A model generated the notes under the pieces. It made no database searches. It was not told where the DNA came from and saw nothing but the letters and a program-made list of their open reading frames with translations. The position numbers and the translations under genes are program-made. Positions 35,801-43,818 of a DNA stretch of 64,000 nt are shown here, in pieces; positions within the stretch are counted from its first letter, which is position 1, and each line of letters opens with the position of its first letter. This DNA is from Pseudomonas fluorescens (GTDB lineage Bacteria; Pseudomonadota; Gammaproteobacteria; Pseudomonadales; Pseudomonadaceae): the NCBI RefSeq assembly GCF_902497785.1, contig NZ_CABVHK010000004.1:1-64000 (forward strand). The letters run 5' to 3'.

Positions 35801-37795
35801 GAACGCGGGATCAATGTCCAGAAAGACAGCATCACCGTGGTCGGTGTTGGCGATATGGCCGGTGACGTGTTCGGTAACGGTCTGTTGATGTCCGACAAGC
35901 TGCAACTGGTCGCCGCGTTCAACCACCTGCACATTTTCATCGACCCGAATCCTGAACCGGCGAACAGCTTTGCCGAGCGTCAGCGCCTGTTCGACCTGCC
36001 GCGTTCGGCGTGGTCGGATTACGACACCAGCATCATGTCCGAAGGCGGCGGGATCTTCTCCCGTAGCGCGAAAAGCATCGCGATTTCCCCGCAGATGAAA
36101 GAGCGCTTCGACATTCAGGCCGACAAACTGACCCCGACCGAACTGCTGAATGCCTTGCTCAAGGCGCCGGTGGACCTGTTGTGGAACGGCGGTATCGGCA
36201 CCTACGTCAAAGCCAGCAGCGAAAGCCATGCCGATGTCGGCGACAAGGCCAACGACGCGTTGCGCGTCAACGGTAACGAACTGCGCTGCAAAGTCGTGGG
36301 CGAGGGCGGTAACCTCGGCATGACTCAGCTGGGTCGTGTCGAATTCGGTCTGAATGGCGGCGGTTCTAACACCGACTTCATCGACAACGCCGGTGGCGTG
36401 GACTGCTCCGACCACGAAGTGAACATCAAGATCCTGCTGAACGAAGTGGTTCACGCCGGTGACATGACCGACAAGCAGCGTAATCAGTTGCTGGCGAGCA
36501 TGACCGACGAAGTCGGCAATCTGGTGTTGGGCAACAACTACAAGCAGACTCAGGCACTGTCGCTGGCGGCTCGCCGTGCATTCGTGCGAATCGCTGAATA
36601 CAAGCGTCTGATGAACGACCTGGAAGGTCGCGGCAAGCTCGATCGCGCCATCGAGTTCCTGCCGGCTGAAGAAGCGATCAACGAACGCCTCGCGGAAGGC
36701 CATGGCCTGACCCGCGCCGAGCTGTCGGTACTGATCTCCTACAGCAAGATCGACCTCAAGGAAGCGCTGCTCAATTCCCAGGTGCCGGACGACGACTACC
36801 TGACACGCGACATGGAGACCGCTTTCCCGCCGAGCCTGGTCAGCAAGTTCTCCGAAGCCATGCGCCGTCACCGTCTGAAGCGCGAGATCGTCAGCACCCA
36901 GATCGCCAACGATCTGGTGAACCACATGGGCATCACCTTCGTTCAACGACTCAAAGAGTCGACCGGCATGAGCCCGGCGAATGTTGCGGGTGCGTATGTA
37001 ATAGTTCGGGATATCTTCCACCTCCCGCACTGGTTCCGGCAGATAGAGGCCCTGGATTACCAGGTTTCGGCTGACGTGCAACTGGAGCTGATGGACGAGC
37101 TGATGCGCCTGGGCCGTCGCGCGACGCGCTGGTTCCTGCGTGCCCGTCGCAACGAGCAGAACGCTGCCCGTGACGTCGCGCACTTCGGTCCGCATCTGAA
37201 GGAGTTGGGTCTCAAGCTCGACGAACTGCTGAGTGGCGAGATCCACGAAAACTGGCAGGCCCGTTATCAGGCGTACGTCGAAGCCGGTGTGCCGGAATTG
37301 CTCGCGCGCATGGTGGCCGGCACCTCGCACCTGTACACGCTGCTGCCGATCATCGAGGCTTCCGACGTGACCGGGCAGAATCCTGCGGACGTGGCGAAGG
37401 CATACTTTGCCGTCGGCAGCGCGCTGGACATCACCTGGTACCTGCAACAGATCAGCGCACTGCCGGTTGAAAACAACTGGCAAGCCCTGGCCCGTGAAGC
37501 GTTCCGCGATGACGTCGACTGGCAACAACGTGCGATCACCATCTCGGTCCTGCAACAGGGCGACGGCACCCAAGACGTGGAAACACGCCTGGCGCTGTGG
37601 ATGGACGAGCACGAGGGCATGATCGAACGCTGGCGCGCCATGCTGGTGGAAATTCGTGCCGCCAGCGGCACCGACTACGCCATGTACGCGGTGGCCAACC
37701 GTGAGTTGCTGGACCTGGCGTTGAGCGGTCAGGCGGTCGTGCCTGCTGCCACTGCCACGGCCAATGCTAACGCTGAGCTGGAACCTGCGGCCTGA
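32885..37795 (+). CDS. gdhB: NAD-dependent glutamate dehydrogenase, large (180 kDa) type
   Basis: A 1636-residue protein, close to the about 1620 residues known for the P. aeruginosa enzyme. It oxidises glutamate to 2-oxoglutarate and ammonia with NAD in the cytoplasm and is used for growth on arginine and glutamate. The long N-terminal half carries ACT-like and helical regions; the catalytic domain has the substrate lysine K853 in PVGAKGGF and the motif ADKGTATFSDIAN. ATG 32885 (MAFFTAASKADF) fits the family; the open frame starts 48 bases earlier. It is followed by a strong terminator. Very long ORFs on the opposite strand are codon-bias artefacts. Confidence 0.95.
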   Translation: MAFFTAASKADFQHQLQAALAQHISEQALPQVALFAEQFFGIISLDELTQRRLSDLAGCTLSAWRLLERFDHAQPQVRVYNPDYERHGWQSTHTAVEVLHHDLPFLVDSVRTELNRRGYSIHTLQTTVLSVRRGSKGELLEILPKGTQGDDVLQESLMYLEIDRCANAAELNVLSKELEQVLGEVRVAVADFEPMKAKVQEILTGLDNSQFNVDPQEKAEIKSFLEWLVGNHFTFLGYEEFVVRDEVDGGHIVYDQNSFLGLTKLLRTGLTYDDLRIEDYAVNYLREPTLLSFAKAAHPSRVHRPAYPDYVSIREIDADGNVIKECRFMGLYTSSVYGESVRVIPYIRRKVEEIERRSGFQAKAHLGKELAQVVEVLPRDDLFQTPVDELFSTVMSIVQIQERNKIRVFLRKDPYGRFCYCLAYVPRDIYSTEVRQKIQQVLMDRLKASDCEFWTFFSESVLARVQLILRVDPKNRLDIDPVLLEKEVVQACRSWQDDYASLTVESFGEASGTNVLADFPKGFPAGYRERFAAHSAVVDMQHLLSLTEKNPLVMSFYQPLGQVSGQRELHCKLYHADTPLALSDVLPILENLGLRVLGEFPYRLRHNNGREFWIHDFAFTAAEGLELDIQQLNDTLQDAFVHIVRGDAENDAFNRLVLTAGLPWRDVALLRAYARYMKQIRLGFDLGYIASTLNNHTDIARELTRLFKTRFYLARKLTSDDLEDKQQRLEHAIIAALDEVQVLNEDRILRRYLDLIKATLRTNFYQTDANGKNKSYFSFKFNPHQIPELPKPVPKFEIFVYSPRVEGVHLRFGNVARGGLRWSDREEDYRTEVLGLVKAQQVKNSVIVPVGAKGGFLPRRLPLGGGRDEIAAEGIACYRIFISGLLDITDNLKDGALVPPANVVRHDDDDPYLVVAADKGTATFSDIANGIAIDYGFWLGDAFASGGSAGYDHKKMGITAKGAWVGVQRHFRERGINVQKDSITVVGVGDMAGDVFGNGLLMSDKLQLVAAFNHLHIFIDPNPEPANSFAERQRLFDLPRSAWSDYDTSIMSEGGGIFSRSAKSIAISPQMKERFDIQADKLTPTELLNALLKAPVDLLWNGGIGTYVKASSESHADVGDKANDALRVNGNELRCKVVGEGGNLGMTQLGRVEFGLNGGGSNTDFIDNAGGVDCSDHEVNIKILLNEVVHAGDMTDKQRNQLLASMTDEVGNLVLGNNYKQTQALSLAARRAFVRIAEYKRLMNDLEGRGKLDRAIEFLPAEEAINERLAEGHGLTRAELSVLISYSKIDLKEALLNSQVPDDDYLTRDMETAFPPSLVSKFSEAMRRHRLKREIVSTQIANDLVNHMGITFVQRLKESTGMSPANVAGAYVIVRDIFHLPHWFRQIEALDYQVSADVQLELMDELMRLGRRATRWFLRARRNEQNAARDVAHFGPHLKELGLKLDELLSGEIHENWQARYQAYVEAGVPELLARMVAGTSHLYTLLPIIEASDVTGQNPADVAKAYFAVGSALDITWYLQQISALPVENNWQALAREAFRDDVDWQQRAITISVLQQGDGTQDVETRLALWMDEHEGMIERWRAMLVEIRAASGTDYAMYAVANRELLDLALSGQAVVPAATATANANAELEPAA

Positions 37796-37809
37796 TCAGT
37801 CGCTGAATG

Positions 37810-37846
37810 AAAAAGCCCCGTCTCGAAAGAGCCGGGGCTTTTTTAT
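37810..37846 (+). terminator. Rho-independent terminator of gdhB
   Basis: AAAAAGCCCCG and CGGGGCTTTTTT form a stem with a short loop, starting about 15 bases after the stop codon. The A-run on the left also lets it act in the reverse direction for the gene at 37882-38451. Confidence 0.9.
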
Positions 37847-37881
37847 GTCTGGCGATTTGAAGGAAGGGGTGTGCTGACTAT

Positions 37882-38451
37882 TCAATCGACATCGAAAAAA
37901 TCGTTGTACTCGTCGGGCCGGGTGCCACCGGGGTAGCCGACATTTCTTTCGAGAATTTCGATGTTGAACTTGAAGGCGTCTCCCGAACGGTCATTGAAAG
38001 AGTGAGACTCCCTGCGACTGGCGGTTTTCTGGGTTGATTTGATGACGCCCCCACTCCGGGCTTTCAAGTAAACACTGGCGATACCCGAACCCAGATTATC
38101 CAGGGTAATGATCGTTTTGTTATCGTCCAGCAGGTTGAAGGAAGTTGTGTCCCCTCCGGCAGCTGGAAAGGCACCCAGCTGTCCGTCAGCGTTTTTGCTG
38201 ATGTAATTGCCGAAGTAGGCGGGGCCTCGAATCTGCAGGTTGTAGTAATCGTCATAACAGGCGAAATACGCAATGAACTTGGGGTAGCTGCGCGTTACTC
38301 CCCCAGGATTTGGCTTGCGGGGCGGTAAGGTGGTGAGCAGGTTGGCTTCACCGATGGAGTAACGCTCGCCTAATACCAGGTCGACAAAGGTCAAGCGTTT
38401 GTTGTCGTACGCTACGTGTGCGTAAAAAGATCTTTTTTGATTGAAGCTCAT
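37882..38451 (-). CDS. Hypothetical protein, 189 aa
   Basis: A soluble protein without a signal peptide, start ATG 38451 (MSFNQKRSFYAHVAYDN) with GGAAG upstream. It is rich in Tyr, Asn and Gly with a beta-rich appearance (FIAYFACYDDYYNLQIRGPA). No family is recognised. Base composition is somewhat lower in GC than its neighbours, suggesting an accessory gene. The open frame to 38748 crosses AT-rich intergenic DNA and is not used. Confidence 0.6.
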   Translation of the reverse strand: MSFNQKRSFYAHVAYDNKRLTFVDLVLGERYSIGEANLLTTLPPRKPNPGGVTRSYPKFIAYFACYDDYYNLQIRGPAYFGNYISKNADGQLGAFPAAGGDTTSFNLLDDNKTIITLDNLGSGIASVYLKARSGGVIKSTQKTASRRESHSFNDRSGDAFKFNIEILERNVGYPGGTRPDEYNDFFDVD

Positions 38452-38571
38452 CGTGTTCTTCCATGAATTAAAGTGTGTGCAGATTTCGTTCTGCGAACGA
38501 CAGAGTAGAGGAGTCGAGCATGATGAGATCAACAAAAAAATTACTCGATATTGCCGAGTGGTGCCAATGAT

Positions 38572-38599
38572 CCTCTTCGCGAACAGTGTCGCGAAGAGG
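38572..38599 (-). terminator. Perfect 11-bp hairpin downstream of the lipoprotein gene
   Basis: CCTCTTCGCGA and TCGCGAAGAGG flank a 6-base loop just after the stop of the minus-strand lipoprotein gene. There is no clear T-tract, so it may be a processing or stability element instead of a terminator. Confidence 0.5.
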
Positions 38600-38608
38600 A
38601 GGCGAGCA

Positions 38609-39319
38609 TTAATAGCGCTTAGAGACCGGAGTGTTATCCAGTAGTGACACATTACTTGATGGGCGGGTGAGAAGTCGGGACAGCGACTGATCAAAGTTCT
38701 GCAATACGCGAACTTGCACCTGCTGTTGCTCATTGATATCCGCGACAATTTCTTCGCTGCGTTTATAGTCCGCCCATACCGGGCTAAGTGCTTTGGCGTC
38801 GTGCCCGCGGGCCGTGCCGATGTAGTTCAACTTCGCGTCATAGAAATCCGCGCTGACAGTGGCCTCGATGTCGGAACTGCGCGAGGTCATCAATTGACTG
38901 CGCGTATCAACGATGGCGACCACATCAGGTTTTGCGGCACTGAGGCTTTGCATATCCGGGTACACAGTCACCGAGCCGAACTGGCGTTTCAGGGAGCCCT
39001 TGACCCAATCCACCGCGAGGTCTGGATTGGAGGTGGCGACGTAAGCGTCGTGAATCGGCTGCACCAGCAGGCTTTGGCCAAAACCGGTGCCGGCGTTGGC
39101 TCGGTAGTCCTCAAGATAAGCGCGATTGGTCTGGGTATTGCGGCTGTAGACGATGCCCAGAGACACTTGATCTCCGTTGGCCACTTGGGTGGCGCTGCTG
39201 CGCCCGACCGGTTCGCTGAACAAGCCGTCCAGGGAAGAAACGGCGGTCGGCGCCGTGGGAATTGAACATCCGGTTAAAGCAGCAGCAATCGTCAACGTGC
39301 TGAGAAAGACAAGTTTCAT
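38609..39319 (-). CDS. Putative lipoprotein, 236 aa
   Basis: The N-terminus is a lipoprotein signal (MKLVFLSTLTIAAALTGCS, lipobox LTGC). The mature protein is soluble with a segment DVVAIVDTRSQLMTSRSSD in its middle that resembles periplasmic lipoproteins with a curli-assembly-like fold, but this is a weak impression. It is probably anchored in the outer membrane. It stands alone, about 160 bp upstream of the hypothetical gene. Function unknown. Confidence 0.7.
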   Translation of the reverse strand: MKLVFLSTLTIAAALTGCSIPTAPTAVSSLDGLFSEPVGRSSATQVANGDQVSLGIVYSRNTQTNRAYLEDYRANAGTGFGQSLLVQPIHDAYVATSNPDLAVDWVKGSLKRQFGSVTVYPDMQSLSAAKPDVVAIVDTRSQLMTSRSSDIEATVSADFYDAKLNYIGTARGHDAKALSPVWADYKRSEEIVADINEQQQVQVRVLQNFDQSLSRLLTRPSSNVSLLDNTPVSKRY

Positions 39320-39484
39320 GGGTGTTTCTCCAGTGAAACAACTTGGGTCAGTTGCCCGTGTATAGCGGCAGTGTTGTTCAGATTAAACCTGTCCCGACGG
39401 GATGAAATAACCAATATCCACTCTTGTGAGGAGACCAATAGTTTTATTTGGTTTAAACCACAGGCGCTAATTACATGAGGAAAT

Positions 39485-39522
39485 AAAAAGGCCCGAATGG
39501 ATAATTCGGGCCTGTTTATTTA
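39485..39522 (-). terminator. Rho-independent terminator of the cupin gene
   Basis: CAGGCCCGAATTATCCATTC and the matching GGGCCT arm form a hairpin followed, on the minus strand, by TTTTTATTT. It lies about 20 bases after the stop of the minus-strand cupin gene. Confidence 0.85.
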
Positions 39523-39540
39523 TGGCTGTACGCCCAGCTA

Positions 39541-39951
39541 TCAGTTTTCCAGCGGGATCAGCACTTTCTCGTCAGGCGATAACACCATGAACACCAACAA
39601 CTTCGCAGGCTTGTTTGCACTGGCGTTTTTCGAGACCAGATGTTCCGAGCCCGCCGGTTCATACCAGTACTCGCCGGCCTTGTAAGTCTTTGGCTGGCCA
39701 CCTTTCACCTGGGAAATGACCGCGCCGGAGATCACATAGGCCATCGCGGTGCCTTCATGTTTATGCGCGATTGAAGACTGGCCGGGTTGGTAGTCGACCT
39801 CAATCATCATGGCTTTCTTGCCAGGCACGTTTTTTAGCGCCTCATCCTGCAGAACCGTGACTTTTTCCGAGGGGTCGTGGGCGAATGTCGAGGTAGCAAC
39901 GGTCAAGGCCATTGCAGCCAGCGAAGCGGCAAAGAAGCGCAACATTTTCAT
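39541..39951 (-). CDS. Exported cupin domain protein
   Basis: A 136-residue protein with a signal peptide (about residues 1-24, cleavage after TFA) and one cupin domain. The metal-ligand motif is HKHEGTAMAYVISG, with a second motif EYWYEPAGSEHLVSKN. It is probably a periplasmic metal-binding protein of unknown substrate. The ATG at 39951 directly precedes a lysine-containing signal; the frame extends to 39999 but without a ribosome site. Confidence 0.8.
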   Translation of the reverse strand: MKMLRFFAASLAAMALTVATSTFAHDPSEKVTVLQDEALKNVPGKKAMMIEVDYQPGQSSIAHKHEGTAMAYVISGAVISQVKGGQPKTYKAGEYWYEPAGSEHLVSKNASANKPAKLLVFMVLSPDEKVLIPLEN

Positions 39952-40052
39952 GGTTATCACCTGCGGTAAGTTGTGGTCAGGAGCCACACTAGTCCGCAAA
40001 CCGGCGCATTCAAACAGCCAATTCGAGAGAAGGTGAGGGGACCAATCGGTAT

Positions 40053-40098
40053 AAAAGATCGCAGCCTGCGAAGGAGCTGCCGAAGGCTGCGATCTTTT
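40053..40098. repeat. Short inverted repeat, AAAAGATCGCAGCC type
   Basis: AAAAGATCGCAGCCT and AGGCTGCGATCTTTT form a compact palindrome; it is the second member of the family seen at 12553-12629. It lies just after the stop codon of the minus-strand monooxygenase-like gene and could also terminate it. Confidence 0.8.
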
Positions 40099-40107
40099 GA
40101 TCTTGAT

Positions 40108-40401
40108 TTAACGAATCGGAAAACTGTTGAAATCCACGACATTCGCCAACTGGTTATCGATCAGGCTGATAAAGCCTTGAACTTCAGGGCAATTGAAATG
40201 CATGTGCATGGCCGCTTCCGATTGCCAGCGGGCGCTGACGTTCCAGCGGTTGCTGTCCTCGGGGCAGCGGTCGACCATATAGGAATCGCAGCCCGGTAGT
40301 TCGCGCAGGGTTTCGACAATCTTTTGCAGTTGCTTACCCAGCTCATCCGAGCGGCCGGCGGCGGCCTGTACCCTTACGGTGTTGATCACTTCGTTGGACA
40401 T
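40108..40401 (-). CDS. Antibiotic biosynthesis monooxygenase (ABM) domain protein
   Basis: A 97-residue ferredoxin-like-fold protein of the ABM/quinol monooxygenase type. The pattern is VRVQAAAGRSDELGKQLQKI, LRELPGCDSYMVDRC, WNVSARWQSEAAMHMHF. Members act as small dimeric oxygenases or have unknown roles. It ends near a palindromic repeat, and its start is about 120 bp from the end of the MocR-type gene. The true substrate is unknown. Confidence 0.8.
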   Translation of the reverse strand: MSNEVINTVRVQAAAGRSDELGKQLQKIVETLRELPGCDSYMVDRCPEDSNRWNVSARWQSEAAMHMHFNCPEVQGFISLIDNQLANVVDFNSFPIR

Positions 40402-40524
40402 TGCTCACACTCCTGAATCAGGCCGGACGAATCCTGCTCATTGAGGGATAACGCCTAGGCAGGATAGGCCTGCACCTGCGGACCGCCAATAGCCAATCGC
40501 CGGATAAAAACCCAGACCAATCCG

Positions 40525-41958
40525 TCAGGCGACTTGCTGCAAGATGTCCCGCAAGCGGTCCAGAGCGGTATCTATGTCCAGGGTTTCAATGGCGCCAAAC
40601 CCCATGAGAAGCCCGGCGCGCGGCGTTTGCTGATCGTAAAAGATGTCGATGGAGTACAGTCCGACCTCGACTTTTTTCGCCAATTCGATCACCAACGGCA
40701 TATCCATTGGTACTTTTGCCATCAGCACCATGTGGAAGCCCGCCGTGCTCGGGATAGCGTCGAACCAGGGCGACAGGTCTCCCGAGACACGCGTGAGAAG
40801 GCGTTCCCGACGCCCGGCATAGATCGCGTGGCAGCGCCGGATATGTTTGAGCAGACAGCCTTCGGCGATGAACTTGGCCAGCGCCCATTGCGGCAGCGTG
40901 GAGGTATGCCGGTCGGTGAGTTGCTTGGCCCGGATCACGGCGTCGAGAATCGCCGGTGGCAAAATCGCGTAACCAAGGCGCAACTCCGGAAGCAGGGTTT
41001 TCGAGAAGGTCCCCACGTAAGCGACGATTCCGCGCTCATCCATGCTTTGCAGTGAGTCGGTGGGCCGGCCTTCATAGCGGAATTCGCTGTCGTAATCGTC
41101 CTCGATGATGATCGCGCCCAACTCATACGCGCGTTCCAGCAGTGCCACCCGGCGCGCCTGACTCATCGGCATGCCGAGGGGAAACTGATGCGATGGCGTG
41201 ACGTAAATCAGCCGCGTGCCCAAGGGGATTTTGTCGACCACGATCCCCTCGGCATCGACCGGTACGCCGATCACCGTGGCACCGTGGCTACCGAACAACA
41301 GGCGCGCGGGTGGGTAACCGGGGTCTTCCATGGCGACGATGCTGCCGGGGCAGGTCATCACGCGGGAGATCAGGTCCAGCGCCTGTTGCGCGCCGTTGCA
41401 CACCACAACGTCTTCATCCTGACAAATCACCCCACGGGAAAACGCGATGTGCCGGGCGATCGCATTGCGCAGCGCCGGCAGGCCTTCGGACAAGCTGTAG
41501 AAACCCTTGGAACCGCCCATCTGGCGCAAGGCGTGAGAGGTGCAGCGCCGCCAGTCATCCTGCGGAAACTGGCCTTTGCTGGTGGCCCCGCCGATGAAGT
41601 CATAACGCAGCGAGCCTTCCAGGGTCGGGTGGTTCAGAAACACCGGCATCTTGCGCCATGACTCAATGACTTCAGCGCTCGCCAGTTGCGAATGGCTTTG
41701 CTTGGGCAACGCTTTGGCGGGCCGGGCGTTGACGTAAGTGCCTTTGCCGATCACACCGGTGAGGAAATTCTCATAGGTCAGTTGCGCGTAGGTGTCGGAA
41801 ATGGTCTTGCGCGAAATGCCCAGTTGCCCGGCCAGCAAACGACTGGGTGGGAGCTGCGTCCCGGCGGCCAGACGGCCGGATTCGATAGCGCTGCGCAATT
41901 GGTTGTACAACTGGCCTGCCAGGTCCTTGCGGCCGTTGATGACAACATGAAGTTCCAT
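40525..41958 (-). CDS. MocR/PdxR-family transcriptional regulator
   Basis: A 477-residue protein fusing an N-terminal GntR winged-helix domain (about residues 10-75; AGTQLPPSRLLAGQLGISRK) to a class I aminotransferase-like domain (about 110-470). The PLP lysine is in YVGTFSKTLLPELRLGY, with EDDYDSEFRYEG upstream. MocR-type regulators use PLP or amino-acid-like effectors to control neighbouring genes. It is divergent from the AhpD-like gene at 42159, with a 200-bp shared upstream region, so that gene is a likely target. Confidence 0.88.
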   Translation of the reverse strand: MELHVVINGRKDLAGQLYNQLRSAIESGRLAAGTQLPPSRLLAGQLGISRKTISDTYAQLTYENFLTGVIGKGTYVNARPAKALPKQSHSQLASAEVIESWRKMPVFLNHPTLEGSLRYDFIGGATSKGQFPQDDWRRCTSHALRQMGGSKGFYSLSEGLPALRNAIARHIAFSRGVICQDEDVVVCNGAQQALDLISRVMTCPGSIVAMEDPGYPPARLLFGSHGATVIGVPVDAEGIVVDKIPLGTRLIYVTPSHQFPLGMPMSQARRVALLERAYELGAIIIEDDYDSEFRYEGRPTDSLQSMDERGIVAYVGTFSKTLLPELRLGYAILPPAILDAVIRAKQLTDRHTSTLPQWALAKFIAEGCLLKHIRRCHAIYAGRRERLLTRVSGDLSPWFDAIPSTAGFHMVLMAKVPMDMPLVIELAKKVEVGLYSIDIFYDQQTPRAGLLMGFGAIETLDIDTALDRLRDILQQVA

Positions 41959-42158
41959 ACCGGCGAGGCTCCTGGGCGGGTGGGCGCGTGTGCGTCGCGC
42001 CAGATTACCCGCAAGCGCGGCTGCGCAGAAGTTGCGTGGCGGAAAAACCGTGGATTGGCCTGCTGCGGGTGGTGCAGTGGTAATTCGCCGAATTGGATCT
42101 GTAATGCGAGGGGCTCAGCGCCTACCGTGAACGCTTCAATCGATGCACGAGGCACGCC
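41959..42158. promoter_or_regulatory. Shared upstream region of the MocR regulator and AhpD-like gene
   Basis: The 200-bp divergent region should contain both promoters and the operator of the MocR-type regulator. I see no clear palindrome or direct repeat in it. Confidence 0.4.
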
Positions 42159-42599
42159 ATGAATTCCCGTCTGGATTACTACAGCGCGTCGCCCAAGGCG
42201 ATGAAAGCCATGATTGCCATGGAGGCGCTGACCAGCAACCTGAGTATCGAACCGGCGCTGTTGCACCTGATCAAGATCCGCGCTTCGCAGCTCAATGGCT
42301 GCGCGTTCTGCACTGACATGCACTCCGTAGATGCGCGGCGCCTCGGCGAGACGGACCGGCGCCTGTATTCAATCGTGGTCTGGCGCGACAGCGGCTTCTT
42401 CAACCCACGCGAACGCGCCGCGCTGGCCTGGACCGAAGCAGTCACTCTGCTCTCTGAAAGCCATGTGCCGGACGACGTCTACGCCCAGGCCCGGGAGCAG
42501 TTCAATGAAGGCGAGATGGTCGACTTGACCATCGCTGTCACTACCATCAACAGCTGGAATCGACTGGCCGTGAGTTTTCGGCAAACGCCCAGTGCCTGA
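42159..42599 (+). CDS. Carboxymuconolactone decarboxylase family protein, AhpD-like
   Basis: A 146-residue all-helical protein with the AhpD-like redox motif NGCAFCTDMH (C48, C51, H55). Such proteins are peroxidase-related thiol proteins, not decarboxylases. The ATG at 42159 is the natural start. It faces the MocR-type gene across a 200-bp region and ends 5 bp from the opposing small gene. Regulation by the MocR neighbour is likely but unproven. Confidence 0.87.
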   Translation: MNSRLDYYSASPKAMKAMIAMEALTSNLSIEPALLHLIKIRASQLNGCAFCTDMHSVDARRLGETDRRLYSIVVWRDSGFFNPRERAALAWTEAVTLLSESHVPDDVYAQAREQFNEGEMVDLTIAVTTINSWNRLAVSFRQTPSA

Positions 42600-42604
42600 T
42601 CCGG

Positions 42605-42952
42605 TTATTTGCCGATCAGCAAGGGTGACGTCACGTTCGAAGGCGCGGGTCGTTGCGGTTTTACCGACGTGCCGAAGGTGTTCCCCATGCGCGTGCTAGT
42701 GGCGGCGGGGGTCGCCAGGCCGATCTGGTTTGCCGGGCGCTTGTTGATCGGAACATTGATGCCTTGCTGATTTTTCTGTGCTGCAGCGGCCCCTTCGGGG
42801 TTGTTGCCCATTTGCTGGCTCAGGCACTTGTAGTCTGGCGCCTTGTAGCCATCGACCGAGACTTCGACGCACCCCTTCGTTTCTTCGGCCCGGGCCAGTG
42901 ACAACCCGGTCATCAGCAACACGCCCGCCGCAACGCTCACAAAGTATTTCAT
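42605..42952 (-). CDS. Small exported protein, 115 aa, unknown
   Basis: It has a signal peptide (MKYFVSVAAGVLLMTGLSLA, cleavage near ARA) and a mature part with two cysteines (KGCVEV...DYKCLSQQM), then a Pro/Asn-rich low-complexity tail. I choose ATG 42952 for the clean signal peptide; the frame is open to 43042. It is divergent from the vreA-like gene. In this position it may share phosphate-linked control, but that is only inference. Confidence 0.7.
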   Translation of the reverse strand: MKYFVSVAAGVLLMTGLSLARAEETKGCVEVSVDGYKAPDYKCLSQQMGNNPEGAAAAQKNQQGINVPINKRPANQIGLATPAATSTRMGNTFGTSVKPQRPAPSNVTSPLLIGK

Positions 42953-43045
42953 TGAAGGCCTCCTTGCCGGCCCTGAACGGGCCGCGCATGGGTTCGAGTC
43001 TAATGCACTGCGGTTTAACGTCTCGTGATGGTTTTTTTGCACCGC

Positions 43046-43067
43046 CCGTCACATCAGGTTCATAAAC
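43046..43067 (+). promoter_or_regulatory. Candidate Pho box upstream of vreA
   Basis: The direct-repeat pattern CCGTCAC-ATCA-GGTTCAT-AAAC resembles the PhoB consensus (CTGTCAT plus four A/T-rich bases, twice): the first unit matches 6 of 7 if CTGTCAC is allowed, the second only 4 of 7. It lies 38-59 bases before the chosen GTG start. In P. aeruginosa the vre genes are phosphate-regulated through PhoB, which supports the reading. Confidence 0.4.
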
Positions 43068-43104
43068 AGCCATCAGGATGACGTTTTTCAGGGGTAGGTC
43101 AGCC

Positions 43105-43818
43105 GTGCAGCGAGGCAAAGCGAGGGAAGCGCACCAGAGTTCATCGATACAGGTTCGCCAGGCATGTCTGGCATTGCTGTTCTGGTTGCAAGCGTCCGCC
43201 GTGATTGCCGACCCGGTTGATGCGCGTGCGCCTGCGGATCTGGATATTCCGGCCCAGGAACTGGGCAGTGCACTGGAGTGGTTCAGCCGCTCGACCGGCA
43301 TGGCTGTGCTGGTGGATCACCAGTTGACTCGCGGCCGGCGTTCAATTGCTGTCAAGGGGCGGTTGAGCGCAACCGATGCATTGACCCGGATGCTCAGTGG
43401 CAGTGGACTCATGGCCAGGTATGCCCGTGCGGATGCCTTCACTTTGCAAGTGGCCGAGGTGTCTTCCATTGCGGGGCCGGCAAGCAGCAGTGCGTCGCTT
43501 GCCGGCAGTAGCTATGCGACTTCGGTTCAAGCGGCGATCGAGCGCAGCCTGTGCCGTTCACCCTTGATCCGGCCAGGCAGCTTTCGCGCTTTGCTGCAAC
43601 TGTGGATCGGCCGCGACGGCGTTGTGCAGCACAGTCGACTGGTCAGTTCTACCGGTGATTTCAAGCGAGACGCCGCGCTGGTGGAAAGTCTACGTAACCT
43701 GGACATCGAACGTCCGACGCCGAGCTCGCTCAGTCAGCCGGTCACTTTGCTACTGCTACCGGAGTCATCAGGTAAACGCATGGAATGCTCAAATGGGAAG
43801 GGAGTTTCCGGGGGATGA
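43105..43818 (+). CDS. vreA: VreA-like STN-domain signalling protein (no beta-barrel)
   Basis: A 237-residue exported protein. After a signal peptide (near ACLALLFWLQASAVIADP) comes a secretin/TonB short N-terminal (STN) domain (about residues 50-115; IPAQELGSALEWFSRSTGMA), a Ser/Ala linker and a TonB-C-like domain (about 150-215; FRALLQLWIGRDGVVQHSRL). Normal surface-signalling receptors carry STN in front of a TonB-dependent barrel; here no barrel is present, as in P. aeruginosa VreA. GTG 43105 is preferred, with AGGGGTAGG upstream; ATG 43078 has no ribosome site. The stop overlaps the sigma gene start (ATGA). Confidence 0.83.
   Translation: MQRGKAREAHQSSSIQVRQACLALLFWLQASAVIADPVDARAPADLDIPAQELGSALEWFSRSTGMAVLVDHQLTRGRRSIAVKGRLSATDALTRMLSGSGLMARYARADAFTLQVAEVSSIAGPASSSASLAGSSYATSVQAAIERSLCRSPLIRPGSFRALLQLWIGRDGVVQHSRLVSSTGDFKRDAALVESLRNLDIERPTPSSLSQPVTLLLLPESSGKRMECSNGKGVSGG

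Noticed and set aside
34514..37612. 1032-codon ORF on the minus strand opposite gdhB
   Set aside because: It is the mirror of the GC-rich codon usage of gdhB; the translation is low-complexity (His, Gln, Val-rich) with no recognisable domain, while gdhB is certain.
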